DNA of 38,893 nt from Bacteroidota bacterium (GTDB lineage: Bacteria; Bacteroidota; Ignavibacteria; UBA10030). This document shows positions 1-9,649 of the stretch, piece after piece. The notes beneath the pieces were generated by a model. That model saw only the letters and a program-made list of their open reading frames with translations, was not told where the DNA came from and ran no database searches. Both the position numbers and the translations under genes were made by a program. Position 1 is the stretch's first letter, and every line of letters begins with the position of its first letter. The stretch covers positions 4,860 to 43,752 of the forward strand of contig JACVXU010000016.1 in assembly GCA_015661185.1 (NCBI GenBank), in the 5' to 3' direction.

Positions 1-145
1 TCCCCACCTTCCCGAGGAGTTCTCCCTGCGTGACGTCAACAAGGGCAATTCCGTAGCCCTGCTTGACCAGCTTGGCTATTGTTCCTCCGCAGGCCAACTC
101 GATATCGTCTGGATGCGCTCCGATGGCAAGAACATCAATCTGCAT
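1..145 (-). CDS. bshB1: N-acetylglucosaminyl-malate deacetylase (PIG-L/LmbE family), N-terminal fragment cut by window edge
   Basis: Reverse complement reads [55 protein letters not shown] is the PIG-L/LmbE zinc-binding signature. Confidence 0.85.
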   Translation of the reverse strand, partial: MQIDVLAIGAHPDDIELACGGTIAKLVKQGYGIALVDVTQGELLGKVG

Positions 146-406
146 GGTTCTCCTTTTGACGATGATTGAAGAATATAGCCATCACTCACTTTAAAGACAA
201 GGATTGAGCCTCGGCGCCAGTGATGGGCGCAAGGAATAGAATTAAAACATCAGGCAGCTCGAAAAAGTGCCGCACTGATGGATGGAGCGTTAGCAACTGT
301 GGGGCCATCTCATCCAGGCGACCGGCTGGGAAAATGGAACTTTAGCCGTGCGACGTACGGCAATGTTTCCTATATTGCCGATAAGCGGCCTCAATGGAAT
401 CCAGAT

Positions 407-1594
407 ATGTCAACCGAAAAACAAATCGTCTCAGTATCGGAAATCACTCGCCAGATCAAGATGTCTCTGGAGCAGCGATTTCCCAGGGTCTGGATCCAGG
501 GAGAAATCTCCAATTTCAAGCACCATACGTCTGGTCATCTCTACTTCACGTTGAAGGATGAAGGGGCTCAGATTTCCGCGACGATGTGGAGAAGCCGGGT
601 GGCAAGCCTTGTTTTCACACCAAAAGACGGAATGAAAGTGATCGCACGCGGAGGGATCACTGTGTATCCTCCACGTGGGAGTTACCAAATTGACGTCGAG
701 CAGCTAACGCCTGTCGGTATTGGCGAACTGCAGATTGCCTTCGATCGCTTGAAGCAGAAGCTCGCGGGGGAAGGGCTGTTTGATGAAAGCAGGAAGCGTC
801 CCTTGCCCGGGCTTCCCGCGAGAATTGGAGTTATAACCTCAGAGACAGGTGCCGCGCTGCAGGACATGCGAACGGTTCTCGCTCGCAGGTTCCCATGTGT
901 CGAAGTGATTCTCGCTCCTGTTCGAGTTCAGGGTGTGGGCGCTTCTGATGAGATAGCGCAGGCTCTTCGGGAAATGAACCGGTACGGAAAAGTGGACGTT
1001 ATAGTTGTCGGGCGCGGTGGTGGATCGCTTGAAGACCTCTGGGCTTTCAACGAAGAGGTTGTCGCAAGAGCGATTTTTGCATCTGAGATCCCCGTCGTGA
1101 GTGCAGTGGGGCATGAAATCGATTTCACCATCGCTGACTTCGTTGCAGACTTGCGTGCTCCTACTCCCTCTGCGGCCGCAGAGATGATCGTGCCGAATCG
1201 CCTTGAGCTTCTTGAACTTATACGTAACAATGAGTATACTATGCGACAGGCGCTCGCACAAATGATTGCAACGAATCGGGAACGGATTCGAAGCCTGGTT
1301 TCAAGCTATGCTTTCAACAGGCCGAAGGATATGATTCGCGAATTCGTCCAGCGAGTTGACGAACTCCACCGGTCTATTGGAACGAACATCGCACATCGCT
1401 ACGAAAGGGCCGCTCAGGACATTGAATCACTGATGAAAAGAATCGTGGCCGCGAGCCCTCGGAGTATCATGAGGCGGGGATATGCGATTGTGCGGAGGGG
1501 AGAGTCGGTTGTGACGCATGCGCAGTCATTGAAACGAAATGATGAAGCGACGATTGAACTCCAGGATGGAAAAGTTGTAACAAAGGTGCAATAA
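407..1594 (+). CDS. xseA: Exodeoxyribonuclease VII large subunit
   Basis: ORF 278..1594; likely start is the internal ATG at 407 (MSTEKQIVSVSEITRQIKMSLEQRFPRVWIQGEISNFK); VGRGGGSLEDLWAFNEE motif; xseB follows. Confidence 0.95.
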   Translation: MSTEKQIVSVSEITRQIKMSLEQRFPRVWIQGEISNFKHHTSGHLYFTLKDEGAQISATMWRSRVASLVFTPKDGMKVIARGGITVYPPRGSYQIDVEQLTPVGIGELQIAFDRLKQKLAGEGLFDESRKRPLPGLPARIGVITSETGAALQDMRTVLARRFPCVEVILAPVRVQGVGASDEIAQALREMNRYGKVDVIVVGRGGGSLEDLWAFNEEVVARAIFASEIPVVSAVGHEIDFTIADFVADLRAPTPSAAAEMIVPNRLELLELIRNNEYTMRQALAQMIATNRERIRSLVSSYAFNRPKDMIREFVQRVDELHRSIGTNIAHRYERAAQDIESLMKRIVAASPRSIMRRGYAIVRRGESVVTHAQSLKRNDEATIELQDGKVVTKVQ

Positions 1595-1833
1595 TGGGAA
1601 CGAAAAAAGCGCATAAAGGGTCGTTTGAAAGTTCGCTGAAGCGACTCGAAGTAATTGTGGAGTCACTTGAGCAGGGCAAAGTCTCACTGGACGAAGCGGT
1701 GGGCCTTTACGAAGAGGGCATTCAGCTCTCGCGAGAGTGTGGCGAGAAGCTTAAAGCGACCGAGCTCAAGATTAGAAAACTGGCAAAATCGGTTGGTGGG
1801 GATTTTGAGGTCACAGATTTGGATCAAGAATGA
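1594..1833 (+). CDS. xseB: Exodeoxyribonuclease VII small subunit
   Basis: 79 aa; FESSLKRLEVIVESLEQGKVSLDEAVGLYEEGIQLSREC is typical XseB; overlaps the xseA stop. Confidence 0.95.
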   Translation: MGTKKAHKGSFESSLKRLEVIVESLEQGKVSLDEAVGLYEEGIQLSRECGEKLKATELKIRKLAKSVGGDFEVTDLDQE

Positions 1834-3776
1834 ACGATTCGCATTTCAATTTCGAGTTTTTGGACAAGATCGACTATCCTGAGGACCTCCGGAAACTAGG
1901 CTTGAAAGATCTTCGGACTGTCTGCGCAGAGGTGCGAGAATTCCTTATTGACACCTTGTCAAAGACGGGGGGGCATTTTGGAGCTGGTCTCGGCACGGTG
2001 GAGCTGACAGTCGCCCTGCACTATGCGTTCCTGACTCCGCGAGACAAGCTCATCTGGGATACCGGGCATCAAGCATATCCTCACAAGATACTCACCGGGC
2101 GAAAAAATCGAATGAACACAATCCGGCAGCTGAACGGGTTGAGTGGATTCCTGAAACGTACTGAAAGCGAGTATGATGTCTTTGGCGCAGGACACGCCAG
2201 CACGGCGATCTCTGCAGCGCTCGGCATCGCCACTGCAAGGGACTTCAATGGGGAGGACTACAAGGTTGTTGCGATCGTCGGTGATGGTTCGCTCACCGGC
2301 GGCATGGCATACGAAGCAATGAACAATGCCGGCCTTCTGAAAAAGGACCTCATTGTCGTTCTCAATGACAACGAAATGGTCTCACTTTCCTCGGTTCGGC
2401 CGACGCTCTGGTCGTTGCATAGCTACTTCAGCGAAGCCCTGACGCATCCGTCGTATAACAAGTTCAAGACAAACGTTTGGGAGCTGACTGGCAAGCTAGA
2501 CGTCTTTGGCGATCGCCTGCGGTCCGTTGCACAAAAAGTTGAACGCGGGGTCAAAGCGATTGTAACCCCAGGTATGTTGTTCGAGGCGCTGGGGTTCAGG
2601 TATTTTGGCCCGTTCAACGGCCATAACGTATTCAAGTTGGTCGAAATCTTCCAGCACGTACGTGATCTCAAAGGCCCAATCTTGATCCATGTTCGGACGA
2701 TGAAAGGCAAAGGATACGCTCCTGCAGAAAAAGAGGCAACAAGACTGCATGGTGTGACACCCTTTGACAAGATTACCGGGATCTCTCCGAAGAAGTCGGA
2801 TGAACTCCCTGCGTATACAAAGGTCTTCGGCGAAGCGTTGGTTGAGATTTGCAGACAGAATCCGAAAGTTGTTGGCATCACTGCAGCCATGCCAGATGGA
2901 ACGGGGTTGACGCTTCTTCATACAGAAATGCCCGAGCGGTTCTTTGATGTTGGCATCGCAGAACAGCATGCAGTGACGTTCGCTGCTGGAATGGCGACCG
3001 AGGGTTATGTTCCGGTCACCGCCATCTATTCTACGTTTCTCCAGCGTGCCTTTGACCAGGTCGTCCATGATTGTGCCATCCAGAAGTTGCACGTGGTTTT
3101 TGTCCTTGACCGTGGCGGACTTGTCGGGGGTGATGGGCCTACGCATCACGGCGCTCTGGACCTCTCATACTTGCGTTGCGTGCAGGGGATGGTTGTCATG
3201 GCCCCGAAGGACGAGCAAGAACTTCGCGATATGTTGTACACGGCCGTTGAGTACAAGGACGGACCGATTGCGTTGCGTTATCCCCGGGGCAACTCCCTTG
3301 GCGTCGACGTTAGACCTGGATTTCGGAAACTCGAGATTGGCAGGGGAGTGACATTGCGCGGGGGCAAGAACGTGGCGGTACTTGCCGTTGGGAACGTGGT
3401 TCCATACGCGCTAGAAGCCGCCGAGATCCTGGCGGCTGAGGGGATCGAAGCTGAGGTTGTTAACATGCGTTTTGTGAAACCGATTGACGATGAGCTCATC
3501 CGCTTATTGGCGCTGCGGATCGATGCTATCGTAACGGTCGAAGACAACGTCATTCAAGGCGGGTTCGGCTCCGGAATACTCGAATCGATAAGCAAATTGG
3601 GGCTCTCCAACATTGCTGTGAAGCTCCACGGCCTGCCAGATGATTTTGTTGACCATGGAACGCCGAATGAACTGTATCGAATGCTGAAGCTCGATGCAGA
3701 AGGTATCGCTGATGTCGTACGGGAATTTCTCCTCTCGCGGCGGAATGCGGCCACACCCCAATTGACCTCATCGTAA
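1830..3776 (+). CDS. dxs: 1-deoxy-D-xylulose-5-phosphate synthase
   Basis: 648 aa transketolase-like TPP enzyme; VGDGSLTGGMAYEAMNNAG, DVGIAEQHAVTFAAGMA and DRGGLVGGDGPTHHG motifs. Confidence 0.96.
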   Translation: MNDSHFNFEFLDKIDYPEDLRKLGLKDLRTVCAEVREFLIDTLSKTGGHFGAGLGTVELTVALHYAFLTPRDKLIWDTGHQAYPHKILTGRKNRMNTIRQLNGLSGFLKRTESEYDVFGAGHASTAISAALGIATARDFNGEDYKVVAIVGDGSLTGGMAYEAMNNAGLLKKDLIVVLNDNEMVSLSSVRPTLWSLHSYFSEALTHPSYNKFKTNVWELTGKLDVFGDRLRSVAQKVERGVKAIVTPGMLFEALGFRYFGPFNGHNVFKLVEIFQHVRDLKGPILIHVRTMKGKGYAPAEKEATRLHGVTPFDKITGISPKKSDELPAYTKVFGEALVEICRQNPKVVGITAAMPDGTGLTLLHTEMPERFFDVGIAEQHAVTFAAGMATEGYVPVTAIYSTFLQRAFDQVVHDCAIQKLHVVFVLDRGGLVGGDGPTHHGALDLSYLRCVQGMVVMAPKDEQELRDMLYTAVEYKDGPIALRYPRGNSLGVDVRPGFRKLEIGRGVTLRGGKNVAVLAVGNVVPYALEAAEILAAEGIEAEVVNMRFVKPIDDELIRLLALRIDAIVTVEDNVIQGGFGSGILESISKLGLSNIAVKLHGLPDDFVDHGTPNELYRMLKLDAEGIADVVREFLLSRRNAATPQLTSS

Positions 3777-3792
3777 AGGAACGGAAGTCGCT

Positions 3793-4800
3793 ATGCAGAA
3801 AGCTCGGATTGCGGTGGTAGGACTGGGAACAGTCGGTCAGACGGTGCATCTTCCTATTCTCTCCAAGATTCCAGAAGTTGAAATTGTTGCCGTCTGTGAC
3901 CTGGAGGCATCCAAAGCCGAATTCGTGGCGAAGAAGTACGAGATTCCGAGGTACTACTCGGATCTCCAGGAGATGCTCAAGTCGGAGGAGGAACTCGATG
4001 GAGTCGACATCTGCACATCGACCTTCTCTCACCTTGATGCTGCTGTCTCAGCACTCGACGCAAAGAAACACGTGCTTGTGGAGAAACCCCTGGCCCGAAC
4101 CTATGAAGAAGCTTTGAAGATCGTGAATGCCGCAAAAAAGAATCAGCGCAAGGTCATGGTGGGTATGAACAACCGGTTCAGACCCGATGCTATGATCCTC
4201 AAGAGCATGATCCAGGGAGGAGAACTGGGAAAAATCTTCTACGCGAAAGCAGGTTGGCTTCGAAAACTGAAGACTGCGAGCCCCTGGCTGACGAGAAAGG
4301 AACAATCGGGAGGCGGAGTCGTTCTCGACTTGGGGATTGTCATGTTCGACCTGGCATTCTGGCTGATGGGATTCCCGGAATCCAAGGAAGTGATTGCTGC
4401 GAACTATTCCCACAACACGAAGGGGGTGGAAGACTCGTCGATTGTTTTTATCAAGATGAGAAATGGCTCTACATTGACCATCGAATCGAGTTGGTCGCTC
4501 GAGTCGGAAACGGACTTCTTCTACTGCGATTGTTTCGGAACGGATGGCGGGGGCTCACTGAATCCCTTCCGTATTCTCAAACGCATGCACGGGAACCTCG
4601 TGAACGTTACACCGGTCTCGCACGAAACTCCGCAAACGCTCTATTGGAAATCATACGATAACGAGCTGAAGCATTGGGTGGGGGCTCTTCGCGGGTTGCA
4701 TCCGGTTTTATCCACGGGTGATGAGGCGCTCCACCGCATGAAGATCGTCGATGCAATATATCAGTCAGCGAAGAAGGGTAAGAGTGTCGTCGTGAAGTGA
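3793..4800 (+). CDS. Gfo/Idh/MocA family oxidoreductase
   Basis: N-terminal Rossmann motif VVGLGTVGQTVHLPIL; VEKPLARTYEEA motif. Confidence 0.9.
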   Translation: MQKARIAVVGLGTVGQTVHLPILSKIPEVEIVAVCDLEASKAEFVAKKYEIPRYYSDLQEMLKSEEELDGVDICTSTFSHLDAAVSALDAKKHVLVEKPLARTYEEALKIVNAAKKNQRKVMVGMNNRFRPDAMILKSMIQGGELGKIFYAKAGWLRKLKTASPWLTRKEQSGGGVVLDLGIVMFDLAFWLMGFPESKEVIAANYSHNTKGVEDSSIVFIKMRNGSTLTIESSWSLESETDFFYCDCFGTDGGGSLNPFRILKRMHGNLVNVTPVSHETPQTLYWKSYDNELKHWVGALRGLHPVLSTGDEALHRMKIVDAIYQSAKKGKSVVVK

Positions 4801-4887
4801 GCGCCTCCGGTCAGAGCGCTCCCCCCAGTGACTATCCTTACGGGTGATTCCTCAAAGACTCTGTGGTGAACCCCAACCGCACATGCT

Positions 4888-5691
4888 ATGTCGATACCTT
4901 CTCCCCTTGTAGCACTTCTCACGGACTTTGGCCTCCGGGATCAATACGCAGCACTGATGAAGGGGACCATGCTCTCGATCTGTCCCACCCTTCGAATCGT
5001 CGATATAACACACGACGTCGAACCTCAGAACATTCAGCAAGCTGCATATTTGCTATGGTCTTCCTATCGGCATTTTCCTTCCAGCTCCATCTTCGCGTGC
5101 ATCGTCGATCCAGGAGTCGGTACCTCGAGAGACATCATCGGCGCAATGACGAAGCGGCACATCTTCCTTGCACCTGACAACGGCCTCCTGGATATTGTGC
5201 TGTGGCAGGAAAAGGTAAGCGAAGTCACTGTTGTTCAAATCGGGTCTCCCAAACTGCGTTCGTTGCTCCCGGGTAATATCTCCAACACGTTTCATGGAAG
5301 GGATATCTTTGCACCGCTAAGTGCCCACCTTTCGAAGGGTGTAAGCCTGAAGAGTTTGGGCACGAAACGGCGGGTCGATTGGTTGCGGCCGCCGTTTGTC
5401 GACCAGTCACATCCGCGAAACCAGCCTAAGATATTGCATATCGATCGGTTCGGAAACATCATCACGAACATTGTGGGTCTCGAAAACGGACCCCCCATGG
5501 GGATGCTGGGGATTCAATTGGGCCGGAGGAAGCTCTGCAGGTGGATCGAGAACTATGAATCAGCCCCCTCAAATGCGCCATGCCTCATTGTGGGAAGCAG
5601 CGGTCTGATCGAGATCGTCATCAAGAACAAGAGCGCCGCAGCCGCATTGAAGGTCAATCACACGGTTCCTATGATAGTCCTTCGAAAATGA
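4888..5691 (+). CDS. SAM hydroxide adenosyltransferase family protein (DUF62)
   Basis: ALLTDFGLRDQYAALMKG, ITHDVEPQN and VDPGVGT motifs; APDNGLLD. Confidence 0.9.
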   Translation: MSIPSPLVALLTDFGLRDQYAALMKGTMLSICPTLRIVDITHDVEPQNIQQAAYLLWSSYRHFPSSSIFACIVDPGVGTSRDIIGAMTKRHIFLAPDNGLLDIVLWQEKVSEVTVVQIGSPKLRSLLPGNISNTFHGRDIFAPLSAHLSKGVSLKSLGTKRRVDWLRPPFVDQSHPRNQPKILHIDRFGNIITNIVGLENGPPMGMLGIQLGRRKLCRWIENYESAPSNAPCLIVGSSGLIEIVIKNKSAAAALKVNHTVPMIVLRK

Positions 5692-6794
5692 AACGAGCAA
5701 AGACAGAAGACCAGAGATACCTCGTGCGGTGTATTGAACTCGCGAGCAAGGGATTGGGATTTGTGAGCCCGAATCCAATGGTGGGATGCGTCATCGTCAG
5801 GAACGGGCGGATCGTGGGCGAAGGATATCACAAGCGTTTTGGCGGTCCACACGCAGAAATTGAAGCCTTGCGATTGGCTGGGCGCAGAGCTAGGGGGGCG
5901 ACACTTTACGTCAACCTTGAACCGTGCTCTCATCACGGAAAAACTCCGCCATGTGTGGATGCAATAATCGACGCCGGTATCAAAAAGGTGGTTGCATGTT
6001 CTGCTGATCCGAATCCTCTCGTGGCGGGGCGCGGCGTGCGAAGACTCCGAAGGTCCGAAGTTCAAGTTAGGATCGGGGAATTGCGCAAGGAGTCGGAACG
6101 GCTCAACGAGAGGTTCTTCACGTTCATGAGGACTCGGCTGCCATTCGTTGGCATCAAGGCGGCTCAGACTCTCGACGGTCGCGTGACCGATTTTCGCGGT
6201 GCATCGAAGTGGATCACGTCAGAGGCGGCGCGAAAGGAAGCTCATCGGTTACGATCGTCCTATGATGCAATTCTCGTTGGTGCGAACACAGTCTCGCATG
6301 ACAATCCGCAGTTGACAGTTCGACGCGTCAAAGGCCGAAATCCTTTGAGAGTTGTTCTCGATCCAAGACTTCGCTTGGATCCACGTGCTGCGCTCTTCGA
6401 TACGAGACGGGCTGGAACTCTCGTCTTCACCTCAGCGCATGCGATGTCGATACGAAAGTCGACCGTTGCAAAGCTAAGCCATCGGGGTGTGTATATCCTG
6501 GGTTTGGACAAGGGTTCACCTTTTGACCTTCGCGTGATACTACGAACCCTCGCGGCGTTGGGAGTCTCTTCGGTCCTCGTCGAAGGGGGCCCATTCACAA
6601 CAGGCGAATTCGTGCAGCAAAAGCTGGTGAACAGGCTGCACTGGTTTGTCGCACCCAAGCTTTTAGGGGAGGGGCTTCACACCATCACTCTGAAGTCTCC
6701 CTTGAGTCTCAAATCGAGCATTTCCCTTCGCGGTATCACTGTTCGGACAATCGGTTCGGACTTACTGATTGAAGGATTGTTATGTTATCAATAA
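5688..6794 (+). CDS. ribD: Bifunctional diaminohydroxyphosphoribosylaminopyrimidine deaminase / reductase
   Basis: Start taken at ATG 5688 (ATGA overlap with upstream gene); NPMVGCVIV, HAEIEAL, YVNLEPCSHHGKTPPC zinc deaminase motif; C-terminal RibD reductase. Confidence 0.95.
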   Translation: MKRAKTEDQRYLVRCIELASKGLGFVSPNPMVGCVIVRNGRIVGEGYHKRFGGPHAEIEALRLAGRRARGATLYVNLEPCSHHGKTPPCVDAIIDAGIKKVVACSADPNPLVAGRGVRRLRRSEVQVRIGELRKESERLNERFFTFMRTRLPFVGIKAAQTLDGRVTDFRGASKWITSEAARKEAHRLRSSYDAILVGANTVSHDNPQLTVRRVKGRNPLRVVLDPRLRLDPRAALFDTRRAGTLVFTSAHAMSIRKSTVAKLSHRGVYILGLDKGSPFDLRVILRTLAALGVSSVLVEGGPFTTGEFVQQKLVNRLHWFVAPKLLGEGLHTITLKSPLSLKSSISLRGITVRTIGSDLLIEGLLCYQ

Positions 6795-7675
6795 GGACGC
6801 TCTCTCTGGTTATTATGACACTGAGCCCAACAATTGGCATGAGCCAAGGATACGAGAAGCTGCGTTTGGACGTACATCAGATGCTCGAGACTGTACCAGG
6901 ATTCTTTGCCGTTGCTTTCAAGCCTGGGGGTGACACAGCCGCCCTTCTGATCAACGAGAGAGCTATGTTTCATGCCGCCAGCACGATGAAGACCCCGGTC
7001 ATGATCGAGGTGTTCAGGCAGGCACGGAAAGGGCAGTTTTCTCTGGATGATAGCGTGAGCGTGAGGAATGAGTTCAAGAGCATTGTCGATGGCTCGCTTT
7101 ATGAACTCGATCTGAAGGACGACAGCGATGATTCAATGTACAAGAGAATCGGTGGAAAGGCCTCCGTCCGGGAACTGATTCATCAGATGATCATTGTGAG
7201 CAGCAACCTGGCAACAAACATCCTTATGGGCCTCGTCGGTGCTGAGAAGGTCACAGGCACAATGCGGCGACTCGGAGCTCATGATATCGAAGTGCTCCGC
7301 GGAGTGGAGGATGGGAAAGCGTTTGAACGGGGTATGAACAATCGCACCAACGCCTATGATCTGCTTCTCATCCTGGAAGCGATCGCAGAAGGACGGGCTG
7401 TGGATCCATCATCCTCAAAAGCCATGGTTGATGTTCTGCTCGCGCAACAATTCGGAGATCTCATCCCCGCGTTGCTTCCTCCAAATGTGCGGGTAGCTCA
7501 CAAGACAGGAAGCATAACAGGTGTTGAACACGATTCCGGAATTGTGTACCTGCCTGATGGCCGCCGCTACGTCCTTGTGCTTTTATCGAAGGACTTGAAG
7601 AACCTCCAGGAAGGAAAGCAAGCGCTTGCACGAGTCTCAAAACGAATCTATGACTTCATGATCGAAGGGAAGTAG
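6782..7675 (+). CDS. Class A beta-lactamase-like serine hydrolase, probably exported
   Basis: STMK (SxxK), SSN, ERGMN (ExxxN) and HKTG motifs; hydrophobic N-terminus. Confidence 0.85.
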   Translation: MLSIRTLSLVIMTLSPTIGMSQGYEKLRLDVHQMLETVPGFFAVAFKPGGDTAALLINERAMFHAASTMKTPVMIEVFRQARKGQFSLDDSVSVRNEFKSIVDGSLYELDLKDDSDDSMYKRIGGKASVRELIHQMIIVSSNLATNILMGLVGAEKVTGTMRRLGAHDIEVLRGVEDGKAFERGMNNRTNAYDLLLILEAIAEGRAVDPSSSKAMVDVLLAQQFGDLIPALLPPNVRVAHKTGSITGVEHDSGIVYLPDGRRYVLVLLSKDLKNLQEGKQALARVSKRIYDFMIEGK

Positions 7676-7679
7676 CACG

Positions 7680-8276
7680 ATGTTTACCGGTCTCATCGAA
7701 GAAGAAGGAACTGTTCAAAAGCTGCACCGCCGCGGCGGCAGTGTGATATTTACTTTTCGGGCGGGAAAGACAGTTCGTCGTCTTAATATTGATGATAGTG
7801 TTTCCGTCAATGGTGTTTGCCTCACCGTGATTCAAGCTACACGCTCTTCCTTCACGGTTCAAGCGGTCGAAGAGACGATTCGAAAGACGAACCTGGGGAA
7901 CTTGAATGTTGGTGATTCCGTAAACCTCGAGCGACCGTTGCTGCCAAACGAGCGCCTCGGCGGTCATTTCGTCCTGGGGCACATCGATGGAGCCTGCTCG
8001 GTCACTCGAATCGTAAAGCGGAAAAGCAGCTGGATGTTCTGGTTCCGAATGCCTCGGCGATTCGCCCGGTATCTCATACCGGTCGGTTCGATCGCAGTGA
8101 ATGGGGTAAGTCTGACAATCGCCTCTTTGAGAGGAAATGACTTCGCCGTATCCATCATTCCTCACACCTGGGAAGTTACCACATTCAAATACGTTCGCGT
8201 GGGGGATCGTGTAAACGTGGAGTTTGACATGCTCGGGAAGTATGTCGAACGCCTGTTGAAGCATCGGAAACGGTAG
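7680..8276 (+). CDS. ribE: Riboflavin synthase (alpha chain)
   Basis: MFTGLIEEEGTV start; two lumazine-binding repeats with NGVCLTV and NGVSLTI. Confidence 0.96.
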   Translation: MFTGLIEEEGTVQKLHRRGGSVIFTFRAGKTVRRLNIDDSVSVNGVCLTVIQATRSSFTVQAVEETIRKTNLGNLNVGDSVNLERPLLPNERLGGHFVLGHIDGACSVTRIVKRKSSWMFWFRMPRRFARYLIPVGSIAVNGVSLTIASLRGNDFAVSIIPHTWEVTTFKYVRVGDRVNVEFDMLGKYVERLLKHRKR

Positions 8277-8279
8277 CGC

Positions 8280-9051
8280 GTGGGACGGAGAATAATCTAT
8301 AGAATTGAGGACCGCAGCGACAATCGGTTCACAGACGAGGAGTGGGACGAGGTTGAGCGTCTTCAGCACTGGTACAATTCTGAATTCTCATGGAGCACAG
8401 GACGGATTGCGCTCAAACGCTATGTTGTTTTTCCGAACACCCAGGACTCTGGAAACCGCGAGATCCCGGTCTGGGGACGCGGCCTGATCCTGCTCGCGGT
8501 TTGCCTGTGGTGCGCGCTGGTGCCGTGGCGCTTTCGTCCGGTGTGGACTTATTATTGTGAAGCGGGGAGGGTATTACGACAATTGTCTTGCCAGCGGATT
8601 CACGAGAGTCGCTGATAATGAATGGAATGCGTATTTGGTTTGCGATTTCCTTCTCAAAGCATCGACTCTGATTCCGGAGGCCACAATCAGCGTCACCGAC
8701 GAGGGCAAGTTCATCAAAACCGGACGATTGGAGTTGCGGAATGCTACCGCGGCCCTCCCGGGAAATGTGACTTGCTCCGTCGATCAGGCGGAAGAGCTTT
8801 GTCGAACAGGAAGGGTTTTCTCGGTCGTCGATCCCGAAAAATACGAACGTCATCCCTCATTTGGAAACATAATCCCCGAATTCAGCAAACTGAAGGCAAG
8901 CGAGAGGAAGGAGCTCGTTCGGAATTGGAACTGGCTGGGGTACGAGGGGAACTTTGAAGTTGACGGGGACGATAAAAAGGGCTTTGAGTTAAACGTGAAG
9001 GTTCGGTCATTCGAATTGGGAGGCGGGCGGAGCACGAAAAGGCTTGAATAG
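8280..9051 (+). pseudogene. Conserved-looking hypothetical protein split by frameshift(s); N part in ORF 8280..8615, C part in ORF 8557..9051
   Basis: Good N-terminal half (RIEDRSDNRFTDEEWDEVERLQHWYNSEFSWSTGRIALKRYVVFPN) and good C-terminal half (GLIIVKRGGYYDNCLASGFTRVADNEWNAYLVCDFLLKAS) lie in different frames, joined by low-quality sequence at about 8440-8560. Confidence 0.55.
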
Positions 9052-9053
9052 GC

Positions 9054-9082
9054 TTGCATTTCAACCACATTGGTGGTATCTT
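9054..9082 (+). promoter_or_regulatory. Putative secG promoter: TTGCAT-17 bp-TATCTT(TG)
   Basis: TTGCAT 9054-9059, TATCTTTG 9077-9084, which fits the Bacteroidota TAnnTTTG -7 element. Confidence 0.5.
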
Positions 9083-9089
9083 TGAATTG

Positions 9090-9114
9090 AACCCCAAAGT
9101 AGTTGGGGTTTTTT
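9090..9114 (+). terminator. 8-bp GC-rich hairpin plus T-tract between the hypothetical and secG
   Basis: AACCCCAA-AGTAG-TTGGGGTT followed by TTTT. Confidence 0.65.
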
Positions 9115-9135
9115 ACATGTTTTTGAGGAAGAACT

Positions 9136-9480
9136 ATGTACACCTTCTTTATTGCTGTTGAAATTCTGGTCAGTGTGTTCTTGATGATCGTTATCTTGAT
9201 GCAGGCAAGCAAGGGGGGTGGGCTTGCAGGCACGCTTGGTACGAGCAACATGGGGACAGTTTTCGGTGTCCGCCGCACATCAGATTTCTTGACCAAGACA
9301 ACAACCGTTCTCGCGACCCTGTTCCTGGCGCTTGCGCTCTTCATCAATCTCGTGGTGCTGCCACGTGCAGAGAAATCGCAAGAGAGCGTCATCCAATCAG
9401 GACCGCAACCGACGGCGCTGCCCCCGGCCGAACAGCCATTGCAACAGCCTGCACCTCAACAAGCACCGGCGAACAAGTAG
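9136..9480 (+). CDS. secG: Preprotein translocase subunit SecG
   Basis: Two TM helices; LMQASKGGGLAGTLGTSNMGTVFGVRR motif. Confidence 0.93.
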   Translation: MYTFFIAVEILVSVFLMIVILMQASKGGGLAGTLGTSNMGTVFGVRRTSDFLTKTTTVLATLFLALALFINLVVLPRAEKSQESVIQSGPQPTALPPAEQPLQQPAPQQAPANK

Positions 9481-9498
9481 CCCTGCGGTTTTCGCGTT

Positions 9499-9571
9499 GC
9501 ACCCATGGCTCAATTGGTAGAGCAACTGACTCTTAATCAGTGGGTTCCAGGTTCGAGTCCTGGTGGGTGCA
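9499..9571 (+). tRNA. tRNA-Lys (anticodon CTT)
   Basis: GCACCCA/TGGGTGC acceptor stem, CTGACTCTTAATCAG anticodon arm, GGTTCGAGTCC T arm. Confidence 0.95.
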
Positions 9572-9619
9572 CAAAAACACAAGGGGTCCGCTTTCTGAGG
9601 ACCCCGATATGTTTTTGTG
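9570..9619 (+). terminator. Hairpin terminator downstream of tRNA-Lys
   Basis: GGGGTCC (9583-9589)/GGACCCC (9599-9605) stem then GTTTTT; outer CACAAAAAC/GTTTTTGTG arms can extend the stem. Confidence 0.6.
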
Positions 9620-9649
9620 TATCAGTGGGGGACGAAGTTGTCCTGCTTG

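Noticed and set aside
839-1261. Antisense ORFs inside xseA, dxs and other genes, such as 2496..3149, 7656..8369, 32293..32979 and 35300..35992
   Set aside because: Fully antisense to strongly conserved genes with no recognisable domains; expected from codon bias
5600-5690. FMN (RFN) riboswitch upstream of ribD
   Set aside because: ribD overlaps the upstream gene by ATGA and no RFN-like conserved stretch is visible
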